From Bin87 sp034420475 (GTDB lineage Bacteria > Chloroflexota > Dehalococcoidia > Lucifugimonadales > UBA3495): a stretch of 33,791 nt of DNA. Each line of letters opens with the position of its first letter. Within the stretch, counting starts at the first letter, position 1. The notes under the pieces are model-generated. The model did not search any database. It saw nothing but the letters and a program-made list of their open reading frames with translations, and was not told the origin of the DNA. Below are positions 7,601 through 15,117 of this stretch, in pieces. The translations under genes were made by a program, and so were the position numbers. The DNA is taken from contig DAOULH010000086.1 in NCBI GenBank assembly GCA_034420475.1, forward strand, positions 1 through 33,791, given 5' to 3'.

Positions 7601-9142
7601 CTACCGACCCGACCTGATCCATTCGGCAACGCGCTCGCCGATCATGATGGTGGTGCAGTTGGTGTTGGCTCGGATGACGTCCGGCATCACCGAAGCGTCG
7701 GCGACGCGCAGGGACTCGATGCCGTGGACGCGGCAGTGCTGGTCCACGACCGCCATGGCGTCGCTGTCAGGTCCCATCTTGCAGGTGCCGGACAGGTGCT
7801 GGCCGATGCAAACCTCGCGGAGCATCCAGTTGTCCAGCGCGTCGTCGGACACCAGGTCGGCCTCCGTGGGCGAGATCAGCCCGTCGTAGATGCCCTGAAA
7901 CTGCTCATGATCCATGAGCCGCAGGACGATGCGGACGGCTTCGCGCATCCGCTCCCGGTCCCAGTCGGCCTCCAGGTAACGGCAGTCGATATGAGGCTGC
8001 ACGTCGGGATCGGTGGATTGCAGGGTCAACTCGCCGGCGCTCTCGGCCAGTTCCATCATGCAGGTTACGCGGATGCCCTCATTGTCGTAGGGATCGCCGC
8101 CCAGCGGCGTAGAGAACGACGAAGGGAAAATCTGCATGTCGTTGCGCGCATCGGAACCGCTGGCGGTGTAACGCAGCACCGTCTGGATGCGAGGCGCGTC
8201 GGGGTCCAGCGGAAAGTCGTCTTTGACTTTGACCCGCACCGGCACCAGGGGATGGTCGCGGAGGTTCTTGCCCACCCCTGGCAAGTCCTTGACCACCGGT
8301 ATGCCCAGGCTGCGCAGTTCTTCAGCCGGCCCGACTCCGGACAGCATCAATAGTTGGGGCGACGCGATGGCACCGGCGCACAGGACGATTTGCTCCGCCT
8401 CGATTTGGAAGGTCTCGCCCCCGCTCTCCACCTGGACGCCAACGGCCCGTTGCCCTTCAAAGAGGATCCGGTGCACGCGGACGTTGGCACGGATCGTCAG
8501 ATTGAGGCGATGGCGGTTGGGGTTCACGTAGGTCAGCGCGGTGCTCATCCGCACGCCGTTGGGGTTGTTCATCGGGAACGGACCAACGCCCGTGGAGTCG
8601 GGATGGTTGTGGTCGTAAACCTCGGCGTACCCGACGTCGGTGCAGGCTTGCACAAACGCTTCCTGGAGGGGCAGCCAGTTCTCCCGGCGGTGTCGTCGCA
8701 CCGGGATCGGGCCGTCGAAGCCGTGGAAGTCGTCGGTGATGTCGGTATCGGTTTCCTGCCTGCGGAAGTACGGAAGCACGTTGATGTAGCTCCACTCGTC
8801 GTTGCCCCAGGATGCCCACCTATCGTAGTCCTCGGGCACGCCGCGCAGGAACACCTGCCCGTTGATGGCGCTGGTTCCGCCAACCACGCGCCCACGCGGA
8901 ACGTTCACCGGCTCGGTTTGCAATGGCGTGCCGGTGCCGACAAAGGACCAGTTATGCGGCGCGCCCATTTCCGAAGCCCGGGGCGCGTAACCGAACTTCA
9001 GGTCGTCAGGCGTCTGCTCCAGGTCGGGATAGTCCGGCCCCGCCTCCAGCAGAAGCACGGAGCGTGAGGGGTCCTCGGACAGGCGCGTTGCCATGGTGCC
9101 GCCGGCGGAACCGGCCCCAATCACGATGACGTCGTATTTCAT
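7601..9142 (-). CDS. GMC family FAD-dependent oxidoreductase (choline dehydrogenase-like), copy 1
   Basis: 513 residues from the ATG at 9142, which has GGAG seven bases upstream and begins MKYDVIVIGAGSAGG, as does the second copy. FAD-binding GxGxxG is at 9-14 and the GMC signature PRGRVVGGTSAINGQV follows near 80-95. SAGAIASPQLLMLSGVGP-like second signature appears as CAGAIASPQLLMLSGVGP. The catalytic pair is His449 (HLSGTCKMG) and Asn495 (RANTNCTTIMIGER). It oxidises an alcohol with FAD; substrate unknown. The frame has no stop upstream until 9475, so a 624-residue fusion with the preceding TPR-like ORF is possible; the internal Shine-Dalgarno and normal family length argue for this start. 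It lies between that small gene and SulP on one transcript. Confidence 0.92.
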   Translation of the reverse strand: MKYDVIVIGAGSAGGTMATRLSEDPSRSVLLLEAGPDYPDLEQTPDDLKFGYAPRASEMGAPHNWSFVGTGTPLQTEPVNVPRGRVVGGTSAINGQVFLRGVPEDYDRWASWGNDEWSYINVLPYFRRQETDTDITDDFHGFDGPIPVRRHRRENWLPLQEAFVQACTDVGYAEVYDHNHPDSTGVGPFPMNNPNGVRMSTALTYVNPNRHRLNLTIRANVRVHRILFEGQRAVGVQVESGGETFQIEAEQIVLCAGAIASPQLLMLSGVGPAEELRSLGIPVVKDLPGVGKNLRDHPLVPVRVKVKDDFPLDPDAPRIQTVLRYTASGSDARNDMQIFPSSFSTPLGGDPYDNEGIRVTCMMELAESAGELTLQSTDPDVQPHIDCRYLEADWDRERMREAVRIVLRLMDHEQFQGIYDGLISPTEADLVSDDALDNWMLREVCIGQHLSGTCKMGPDSDAMAVVDQHCRVHGIESLRVADASVMPDVIRANTNCTTIMIGERVAEWIRSGR

Positions 9143-9475
9143 TCTGGTGCTCCTTATCTCTTGGTTGACGGTGTCAAGCAAATCATCTAATTGCCGGCGG
9201 GCAAAGCCGGGCAGCGCGTCGGACACCAGGCAGCGTTCATACAGAGTTCTCGCCGCCGTACCTTGTCCCGCTTTGCAGTACAGCGCAACCGCGCTTACGG
9301 CGGTTATGCCATAGGTGCGAGATTTAGCAGGGTCAACTTCCTTGAGCGCTCGTTCCTCGGCATCTGCGGCTTTGGCGTAAAGTTCCTGCGCTAATGCATG
9401 CTTGCCATGATTACTGGCTGCTTCCGCTTCAGAGGCGAATCGCTCGCTGCGGCTGTGGTGCTCCAGCCAAGTCAT
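9143..9475 (-). CDS. Small TPR-like helical protein, frame open into the GMC gene
   Basis: 111 residues up to the GMC start. The ATG at 9475 overlaps the stop of the upstream gene as TAATG, which indicates translational coupling. The sequence is helical and TPR-like, with ASNHGKHALAQELYAKAADAEERAL at about 20-44 and TAVSAVALYCKAGQGTAARTLYERCL at about 58-83, ending FARRQLDDLLDTVNQEI. There is no stop before the GMC start codon. A TAA at 9154-9156 in another frame lies exactly where a separate gene would be expected to end, so a frameshift, lost stop or true fusion are all possible. I do not recognise a named family; the coupling says it works with the protein encoded at 9475-10014. Confidence 0.6.
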
Positions 9476-10014
9476 TATTCCTCCAAATCCGCCAACCTTA
9501 TCAGTCGGGCACGAAAACCCACCACGCCGGCAATCGCCGGCAGGTTGCTGTTCCCTGATGCCGTCTGGTCCAATTTGTCATTGAGTCTGCGGGCGACAGT
9601 GGCGGTATTGCCGTGATCAACCCCAGAAATTTCCAGGCGGATGCAATTCTCCAAGTCGCTGGACTGAGTACCTGGCGGAGCGACGTAATAGTCGGCTCCC
9701 GTTTTGACCTCGGCACGTCTGACGGCTACCAACCCTTCGAGCAATTCCACTGCGGCTATTACGCACGCATACGCGCCGGCTTCAGTGGCATCGTTCTCAT
9801 TCGCCCAAGAATCCTTGGTGCGTTCATCCGTCGGTTCCCATTCGACTATCGCATCCGTGTGCCGTTCAGCCCAGATGATTTGAAACACCGCGGGTGGTTG
9901 GTGATGGCGGTCAAGGCACACGCGCGCGCCCTGGGTCCAGTATTCTGCGACCTCCTGTATAAGGCCATGGTGGCGCTGTGCCATATTGTGTATGGGGAGT
10001 TTCGGGTTCTGCAT
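9475..10014 (-). CDS. Uncharacterised protein, first gene of a coupled pair
   Basis: 179 residues from ATG at 10014; a second ATG at 9984 (MAQRHHGLIQEVAEYW) is an alternative start, and neither has an ideal Shine-Dalgarno. The protein is soluble. Conspicuous stretches are ATEAGAYACVIAAVELLEGL, AVRRAEVKTGADYYVAPPG, DLENCIRLEISGVDHG and SNLPAIAGVVGFRARLI, which look like a conserved domain, but I cannot name a family. It starts 13 bases after the isochorismatase stop and overlaps the next gene by TAATG, so the three are likely one transcript. The DYYVAPPG and CIRLEISG motifs could be an active or binding site, which is a guess. Confidence 0.75.
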   Translation of the reverse strand: MQNPKLPIHNMAQRHHGLIQEVAEYWTQGARVCLDRHHQPPAVFQIIWAERHTDAIVEWEPTDERTKDSWANENDATEAGAYACVIAAVELLEGLVAVRRAEVKTGADYYVAPPGTQSSDLENCIRLEISGVDHGNTATVARRLNDKLDQTASGNSNLPAIAGVVGFRARLIRLADLEE

Positions 10015-10027
10015 ACTCCGATATTCC

Positions 10028-10552
10028 CTACAACGCCGCCAGAAACTCGTCGGTAGTCATCACCGTGCCCTGACGCGGGTAGACCTTCTCGGTGAGCACG
10101 CGATGCACCTCCGGATCCCCGTCGGAACAGGCGTCGGACACCACGATGAAGCTGTAGTTTATGTCCACCGCCCAGCGCACCGAGGACAGCACGCACCCGC
10201 TGGTGGCCACGCCCATGATCACCAGATTGTCGCGTCCCATCTCGCGCAGGGTCACGTCCAGCGCGGTCGTGGAGAACGGACCCGGGCGGACTTTGGTAAT
10301 CACTAATTCCCCCTCTGCGGGCGCGACGCCCTCGTGCAGTTCCACGTCGGGAGCGTATTCGGCAAACGGACCGCCGCGATGCACGACGTAGATCACGGGG
10401 ATGCCGGCCCCACGGGCGCCAGACAGAGCCCTGGCTGCGTTTTCGATTACTGCGACAGGTTCCGTGGCCACGTTGGCGATGATCCTCTGCTGGAAATCCA
10501 TGATCAAAACGGCCGTGCGGTCGGCGTCAATTCTGGTCGCTTGCTGGGTCAT
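10028..10552 (-). CDS. Isochorismatase family cysteine hydrolase
   Basis: 174 residues from the ATG at 10552, which has GGGAGGAA five bases upstream; an in-frame start at 10603 lacks support and would put the -10 box inside the gene. The fold is the isochorismatase-like alpha/beta hydrolase. The catalytic triad is visible as Asp19 (VLIMDFQQ), Lys87 (VITKVRPGPFSTTALD) and Cys120 (MGVATSGCVLSS), and the cis-peptide motif VATSGC is typical. Such enzymes hydrolyse amides such as nicotinamide, ureidoacrylate or N-carbamoyl compounds; the substrate here is not evident. It is the first gene of the minus-strand run that continues to the GMC and SulP genes. Confidence 0.92.
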   Translation of the reverse strand: MTQQATRIDADRTAVLIMDFQQRIIANVATEPVAVIENAARALSGARGAGIPVIYVVHRGGPFAEYAPDVELHEGVAPAEGELVITKVRPGPFSTTALDVTLREMGRDNLVIMGVATSGCVLSSVRWAVDINYSFIVVSDACSDGDPEVHRVLTEKVYPRQGTVMTTDEFLAAL

Positions 10553-10601
10553 GGGGGTTCCTCCCGGTACGGTCGGCGTCATTGCGGGTTGGGATGGCGG
10601 C

Positions 10602-10607
10602 ATTATA
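10602..10607 (-). promoter_or_regulatory. Candidate -10 box (TATAAT) for the isochorismatase operon
   Basis: On the minus strand a consensus TATAAT lies 49 bases before the isochorismatase ATG, in a 168-base divergent gap. The -35 is weak, so only the -10 is called. Confidence 0.5.
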
Positions 10608-10720
10608 GCGCAGCCCTGCCGGAATATGACCTGACAACGATATCGCTCCCGCCCCGTGCGCTCGATGTATACTCAACCTATGGGAGAACGCAAGGGTTCC
10701 GCCCCGGGACCCTGAACATC

Positions 10721-11194
10721 ATGAGCAGGCTTTTCCTCGCTGCGGCCACCATCTACGTGGTCACCACCGTCTCCGCCGGAGCCGCCGCCCTTGCTCTCAC
10801 GATTTGGGCGTATAATCTGGACGGACGGATGCTTTCCGACCTGGTCACGGCGGCAATCATCAACACGGCTGCGGCTGTAGCGGCAATGGGATTTTTCGGA
10901 GGGTTCGATATGATTTTCACGATCTGGCAATTCCTCCGCAACCAGGAGGCGGAAAAGGCCCGCAACCAGGAGCGGGAGGAGGAGCGGCGAGTACGGGAGG
11001 AGGAGCGGCGAGCACGGGAGGAGGAGCGGAAAGCGCGAGAGGAAGAGCGAGACGAATTGATGTCGATGCTGCGTGCGGAGCACCAGCGCAGCGCGGAGCT
11101 AACCGCTCGCGTCATGGAGCTGAGCGAAATCGCGATCAACCGCGCCAACGGCCGCAATGCCAACGGCGATGGCGAAAACAGCAGGGGCGAATGA
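10721..11194 (+). CDS. Small membrane protein with charged coiled-coil tail
   Basis: 157 residues. The start at 10721 (MSRLFLAAATIYVV) places the first membrane helix at the N-terminus; the frame is open further upstream but there overlaps the divergent isochorismatase gene. Two hydrophobic segments, about 3-30 and 44-70, are followed by a long charged helix. Residues 85-112 are four near-exact heptads of the form REEERRA, giving a strong coiled-coil prediction and perhaps a filament or spacer. The final residues NSRGE and the stop are encoded by one arm of a palindromic repeat found again at 21973. No family recognised; possibly a membrane-tethered scaffold, which is inference. Shine-Dalgarno is weak. 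Confidence 0.72.
   Translation: MSRLFLAAATIYVVTTVSAGAAALALTIWAYNLDGRMLSDLVTAAIINTAAAVAAMGFFGGFDMIFTIWQFLRNQEAEKARNQEREEERRVREEERRAREEERKAREEERDELMSMLRAEHQRSAELTARVMELSEIAINRANGRNANGDGENSRGE
10973..11056 (+). repeat. Four tandem 21-base units encoding heptads
   Basis: Units begin at 10973, 10994, 11015 and 11036, each close to CGGGAGGAGGAGCGG plus two codons, encoding REEERR-type heptads. The last unit is the most divergent. Confidence 0.85.
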
Positions 11195-11208
11195 TCATTC
11201 GCCCCTGC
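11181..11208. repeat. Perfect 28-base palindrome, copy 1, likely terminator
   Basis: The half-site GCAGGGGCGAATGA is followed by its exact complement. It contains the stop codon (11192-11194) of the upstream plus-strand gene. On the minus strand it is followed by TGTTTT, so it probably terminates the NHL operon arriving from the other side. An almost identical copy lies at 21973-22000. Confidence 0.75.
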
Positions 11209-11233
11209 GTAGAAGCCGGCCATTCGGAATCGG

Positions 11234-12232
11234 CTACAGGTTCAACGGGTGCTCTTCGTAGTCCTTGACCTTGTCGTACACCTGGATGCGGTGACGGTTG
11301 GCCTCCAGGACAAAGATCCGGTCGTTCTCGTCCACGCGCACCGCCACGGGCCGGCGGAACCGCCACTCCGGTTCCAGGTTGACCCGACGCCGCGCCTTGA
11401 CGATATCGGGGTTGGCGTCGATGTACGTCTGCGTCCACGGCGACGGCTGCTGGGCGTCACCCACCAGCGTGGCGATGAAGTGGCCATCCGGTGCGTACAC
11501 CTGGAGGCGATGGTTGCCCCAGTCCGTGACGTACACGTCGCCCTCGGAGTCGACCGCCACCCCGGTAGGCCCGTGCAGATCACCGACGCCGGAGACCGTC
11601 GAAGCCTCAAACTTCTGCACGAAGTTCCCGTCGGCGTCAAACTTCTGCACCCGGTTGTTCTTCCAGTCTGCGACGTACACGTTGCCGGCGTCGTCCAGGC
11701 ACAGGCCCCACGGCAGGTTGAACTTGCCGTCACCATCGCCATGCTTGCCAAACGAACCCAGATGCTTGCCTTCTTTGGTGAACTTCTGCACCCGGTGGTT
11801 CTGGCTGTCCACCACCAGAATATTGCCCTCAGCGTCGAAGGCCATTCCGCAGGGGCCGTTCAGTTGGCCTTTGCCGTCTCCGGCCTCGCCCCAGCACGAA
11901 AGGAACGCTCCCTCGGGGTCAAAGACCGATACCCGGTTCAGGAAATCATCGGAGGCGTAGACGTTGCCGTCGTCGTCCAGCGCAATGGAGCGCGGCCAGA
12001 CGAATTGGCCGTCGCCACGACCGAAGGCGCCGAACTGTCCGAGGAACTGGTGATCCAAAGTCACGCGGCTGACGCGCTGGCCCAACTCCTCGGCGCCGCG
12101 GCTGAGCACGTACATCGTGTCGCCCGCCAGGGCAAAGTCCTGCGGCGACCAGAATCCCTGCCCCGACATGCCGTACATGCCGATGCAGTAGCTGTAGTCG
12201 AAAACCCGGCCGGCGGCCACAGTGGTTAGCAT
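11234..12232 (-). CDS. NHL-repeat beta-propeller protein of triad 1
   Basis: 332 residues from the ATG at 12232, with GGAGG six bases upstream. NHL repeats are plain: GDGQFVWPRSIALDDDGNVY, GPCGMAFDAEGNILVVDSQNHRVQKF, LPWGLCLDDAGNVYVADWKNNRVQKF, GPTGVAVDSEGDVYVTDWGNHRLQVY, and a last blade ending RIFVLEANRHRIQVYDK. A spacer of about 45 residues (containing PDIVKARRR) precedes the last blade and is also present in the paralogue at 30284-31327. There is no signal peptide, which is notable because many NHL propellers are exported. It probably offers a binding platform; no catalytic residues can be assigned. It is 31 bases downstream of the DUF1501 gene and is the last gene of the operon. Confidence 0.9.
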   Translation of the reverse strand: MLTTVAAGRVFDYSYCIGMYGMSGQGFWSPQDFALAGDTMYVLSRGAEELGQRVSRVTLDHQFLGQFGAFGRGDGQFVWPRSIALDDDGNVYASDDFLNRVSVFDPEGAFLSCWGEAGDGKGQLNGPCGMAFDAEGNILVVDSQNHRVQKFTKEGKHLGSFGKHGDGDGKFNLPWGLCLDDAGNVYVADWKNNRVQKFDADGNFVQKFEASTVSGVGDLHGPTGVAVDSEGDVYVTDWGNHRLQVYAPDGHFIATLVGDAQQPSPWTQTYIDANPDIVKARRRVNLEPEWRFRRPVAVRVDENDRIFVLEANRHRIQVYDKVKDYEEHPLNL

Positions 12233-12263
12233 GGTAGACCTCCCTCGCTTTGAGCCGAATCGC

Positions 12264-13391
12264 CTACACGAAGTCCAGCTGCTCGAAGTTGCCGCCCACG
12301 ATGGGCACCGAATCCAGGCCCAGCCACTTCTCGATGACGGTGGCGTAGAGCCCGCGGAAGTCGTAGTTGGGTTCAAGGTCGCCCTGGGTCAGATCCTCCG
12401 GCCGCAGGGAAGGATAGGCGCTGTAATGGCCGCCCTTGACCTGGTTGCCGATCACGAAGGCAGCGCCGCCGGCGCCGTGGTCGGTGCCGGTGCCGTTGTC
12501 CTTGACGCGACGGCCGAACTCGGTGAACAGCACCATGATCAGGTTATCACCGGCGTCATGCTCGGCCAGGTCATCGAAGAAGTCGCCGATGGCGGCGGAC
12601 ATATCGGTCCACAGCTTGGTGTGCATCGGCGGCTGGTTGAAGTGAGAGTCGAAGCTGCCGTGCTGAGTGTAGAACAGCTGGGTACCCAGGTCGGCCAGGT
12701 AAACCTGCGCGATGTCCCGCAGGTACTTGGCGATGGGAGTGTCAGCGTACTCGACGGTGGAAGAGTACTGCTCCGGAGCGGAGCGGATGATGTCCGCGCC
12801 CTTCAGGGCATCGCGTCCGGTCTGGCCCAGGTAGTCCATCACCGCGCCGGTGCCCACGGTGGGGGAGTACATGCGCGCGAAACGGTCCAGAAGCTGGTCA
12901 CGCTCGACTTCGGCGGGCACGCTGGACAGCACGCCGTAGGACTCCAGGCTGGAAACGGACGTGACCGGCACGCCGCGCAGCGCCAATGCCCGGGGCAGGC
13001 CCTGACCGAAGTTCACGCCCTTCAACACGTTCTCCCCGCGCGGGTCGAGGTCGCGTATGACGCGGCCGGCCCACCCCTCGGTTCCGACGATGTCCGGCTC
13101 GCAGGTGTGCCAGATGTCCATCGAGCGGAAGTGCGACCGCGGCGAGTTCTCGTAGCCGATGCCGTGGATGATGGCGACCTTGCCCTCATCCCACAGGTCC
13201 TTGATGCGGGCCATCTGCGGGTTGAACCCCAGCTCATCATTGATGGGAATGACCTTGTCAGCCGGGATGCCAACCTTGGGGCGTGCGTCGTGATAGTGTC
13301 CGTTGGTAAAAGGGATGACCGTGTTCAGATAGTCGTTGGCTCCGGTCATCTGCAGAACCACCACCACCGGATCTTTCGTCGTAGTCGTCAT
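12264..13391 (-). CDS. DUF1501 family protein of triad 1
   Basis: 375 residues; ATG with GGAGGAAAG upstream. DUF1501 has an alkaline phosphatase/sulfatase-like fold. Family features visible are VVVVLQMTGANDYLNTVIPF near the start, RSHFRSMDIWHTCEP at about 98-112, LFTEFGRRVKDNGTGTDHGAGG with the DHG metal-type motif, and VKGGHYSAYPSL. Family members usually carry a Tat signal with twin arginines; here the protein starts directly with the conserved domain, so it appears cytoplasmic unless it rides with a partner. The function of the family is not established. It lies 69 bases after the DUF1800 gene, a common pairing in bacteria, and is clearly paralogous to the protein at 31456-32592. Confidence 0.92.
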   Translation of the reverse strand: MTTTTKDPVVVVLQMTGANDYLNTVIPFTNGHYHDARPKVGIPADKVIPINDELGFNPQMARIKDLWDEGKVAIIHGIGYENSPRSHFRSMDIWHTCEPDIVGTEGWAGRVIRDLDPRGENVLKGVNFGQGLPRALALRGVPVTSVSSLESYGVLSSVPAEVERDQLLDRFARMYSPTVGTGAVMDYLGQTGRDALKGADIIRSAPEQYSSTVEYADTPIAKYLRDIAQVYLADLGTQLFYTQHGSFDSHFNQPPMHTKLWTDMSAAIGDFFDDLAEHDAGDNLIMVLFTEFGRRVKDNGTGTDHGAGGAAFVIGNQVKGGHYSAYPSLRPEDLTQGDLEPNYDFRGLYATVIEKWLGLDSVPIVGGNFEQLDFV

Positions 13392-13460
13392 GTCTTTCCT
13401 CCGTGTGTCGCGGGGCGGCAGGTCAGTCGCCCGCCCCGGCCAATTGCCGATGGTAGTGGT

Positions 13461-14864
13461 TTATGCGAACTGGAAATCGCGCGACGCGGCAATCAAGGCC
13501 AGCATCACGCCGACCCGCTTTTCAGACTGCGCGATGTCATCCTGGGTGTCCCACCGCAGTTCGCCGTCGGTGTGGGCCTGGTCCAGCAACTCGGCCCGGG
13601 TGCCTTCGCTTACTTCCAGTGGGCCTACCAACTCGAGGCAGGCTTCGACGAGTTCGTCAGGGCCCAGATTCCCGCGATCTCGCAGGGTATCGACCATGGA
13701 TCGCACTCCCGGCAGCGAAACGTCGCCCAGCAGACCGGCGGCGAAGTTGACCCGGCGCACCAGCGCGCCCCCGTCGATCCACTCGCTGCCGGTGTGCCAG
13801 CTCTCGACGCTGGGCGGGTTCAGCAGTTCCTGGCCCTGGTAGGCGCACTCGAAAGCCAGCGAGTTGAAGCCGGGGCGAGGCTGCCTGAAGTTGCCCGCCA
13901 AACGGGCCGTGCTGATCACCAGTTCCGCCGGACTCTTGACCCGGCTGAACCGCGCCTGCTTGAAGAAGTCGGAGTTGAACAACACCCGCAGCATGAAGCG
14001 AATGTCGCCGTCCGATTCGTTGTAGGCCGCCACCAACTGGTCGATGGCGTCGGGGTCGTTGGGCGGCGTGATGTTCCAACTGGGAACCTGCGGCTCGTCG
14101 GCGACGAAGAAGTTGTAGAGGTGCCGGGACAGGAAGCGGGCCGTGGCCGGCTGGTCAACCACCAGGTTGATTATGTCCTGGCCGTTGAAGTTGCCCGTGT
14201 GCCCCAGGAAGGTCTTCTCGCCGTCGTCGTGGTCCTCGGGACGATACTCGAAGTTCCAGTAGAAGCGGCCCAGCGGGTTGCGGGGAATCTTTGGCCCGAT
14301 GGTCCAGCCGGTGAAGGCGCGGCTGGCTTCCTTGATGTCATCCTCGGAGTAGTTGCCCACTCCCATGGAGAAGAGCTCCAGCAACTCGCGGCCCCAGTTC
14401 TCGTTGATTGCCCCGCGGTGGTTGCCGTTGTTGTCCAGCCAGAAGATCATGGCGGGATTCTGGGCCAGCTCAATCAGGATGTCGCGGAATTTGCCGAGGC
14501 CGCAGCGCCGGAACATGGCGATCTGCTGGGTGAGTTCCGGCGGGTTGTCCACCTTGGAATTGCCCGTGGCAAAAAGCTGGTGCCAGAACAGCGCCATCTT
14601 CTCTTCCAGCGGCCGCTCGGTGTTGACCATGCGGTACACCCAGTCCGCCTGGTTCAGCGGCGGGCCCAACGCCCCTTCGTAGCCGGGCATGAACCGGTAG
14701 AGCAACTCTTCGTCAACCGGCTCGAACTGCTCCGGGTTGAGCAGGTCTTCCACCGTGGCTTCATACCCTCGCCCAGCTTTTTCCGTCAATTCATCGTGGG
14801 TGCCGCCAAACCCGGCTCGCCGCATCAGGTGACCCATCAATGCAATTTCTTCGCGATTCGCCAT
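13461..14864 (-). CDS. DUF1800 family protein of triad 1
   Basis: 467 residues. The ATG at 14864 (MANREEIALMGHLMRRAGFG) has GGAGGGAG four bases upstream; an in-frame extension to 14909 has no support. DUF1800 hallmarks are LMRRAGFGGTHDEL near the start, MALFWHQLFATGNSKV at about 100-115, NENWGRELLELFSMGVGNYSEDDIKEASRAFTGW at about 170-203, FLGHTGNFNGQDIINLVVDQPATARFLSRHLYNFFV, and SPAELVISTARL. The domain is largely helical and of unknown activity, commonly encoded beside DUF1501. No signal peptide is seen. It is the promoter-proximal gene of the triad. Confidence 0.93.
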   Translation of the reverse strand: MANREEIALMGHLMRRAGFGGTHDELTEKAGRGYEATVEDLLNPEQFEPVDEELLYRFMPGYEGALGPPLNQADWVYRMVNTERPLEEKMALFWHQLFATGNSKVDNPPELTQQIAMFRRCGLGKFRDILIELAQNPAMIFWLDNNGNHRGAINENWGRELLELFSMGVGNYSEDDIKEASRAFTGWTIGPKIPRNPLGRFYWNFEYRPEDHDDGEKTFLGHTGNFNGQDIINLVVDQPATARFLSRHLYNFFVADEPQVPSWNITPPNDPDAIDQLVAAYNESDGDIRFMLRVLFNSDFFKQARFSRVKSPAELVISTARLAGNFRQPRPGFNSLAFECAYQGQELLNPPSVESWHTGSEWIDGGALVRRVNFAAGLLGDVSLPGVRSMVDTLRDRGNLGPDELVEACLELVGPLEVSEGTRAELLDQAHTDGELRWDTQDDIAQSEKRVGVMLALIAASRDFQFA

Positions 14865-14936
14865 CGTTCTCCCTCCTCTCAGGGACTCTTCAATCACGCA
14901 GCAACGCAATGCGAATTCCGACGATTATATGGGCGT

Positions 14937-14965
14937 ATGCTACGGAACGGGCCGCGCACTGTCAA
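14937..14965 (-). promoter_or_regulatory. Promoter of DUF1800-DUF1501-NHL triad 1
   Basis: On the minus strand a perfect -35 TTGACA (14960-14965) is followed after 17 bases by TAGCAT (14937-14942). The start codon lies about 70 bases further on. A consensus TATAAT at 14924-14929 is an alternative -10 but lacks a well-placed -35. Confidence 0.6.
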
Positions 14966-15014
14966 GAAAAGCAGTCGGCACGGCAGCGTTCCGCTTCGGG
15001 TAGTCTAACTTTCT

Positions 15015-15080
15015 CGTCATTCCGACGAAAGCCGGAATCCAGTAGCGTTTCCTGAACTCAGACTTTCGCCGGAGTAACGG
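15015..15080. repeat. Interspersed intergenic repeat
   Basis: The left part CGTCATTCCGACGAAAGCC continues to GGAATCCAG, a sequence type seen scattered in many bacterial genomes, and the right part TTTCGCCGGAGTAACGG is a degenerate inverted counterpart. It occupies the 253-base gap between the NACHT gene and the DUF1800 gene. Confidence 0.6.
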
Positions 15081-15117
15081 ACTATCAATCAAACCACCTA
15101 AACCGAACCGCTGCCAG

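Noticed and set aside
5450..8353. 967-residue plus-strand reading frame
   Set aside because: It is antisense to SulP and GMC genes and its translation is a low-complexity Arg/Gln/His-rich string, an artefact of high GC.
12222..15008. 928-residue plus-strand reading frame
   Set aside because: Antisense shadow of the DUF1501 and DUF1800 genes, with no recognisable domain.
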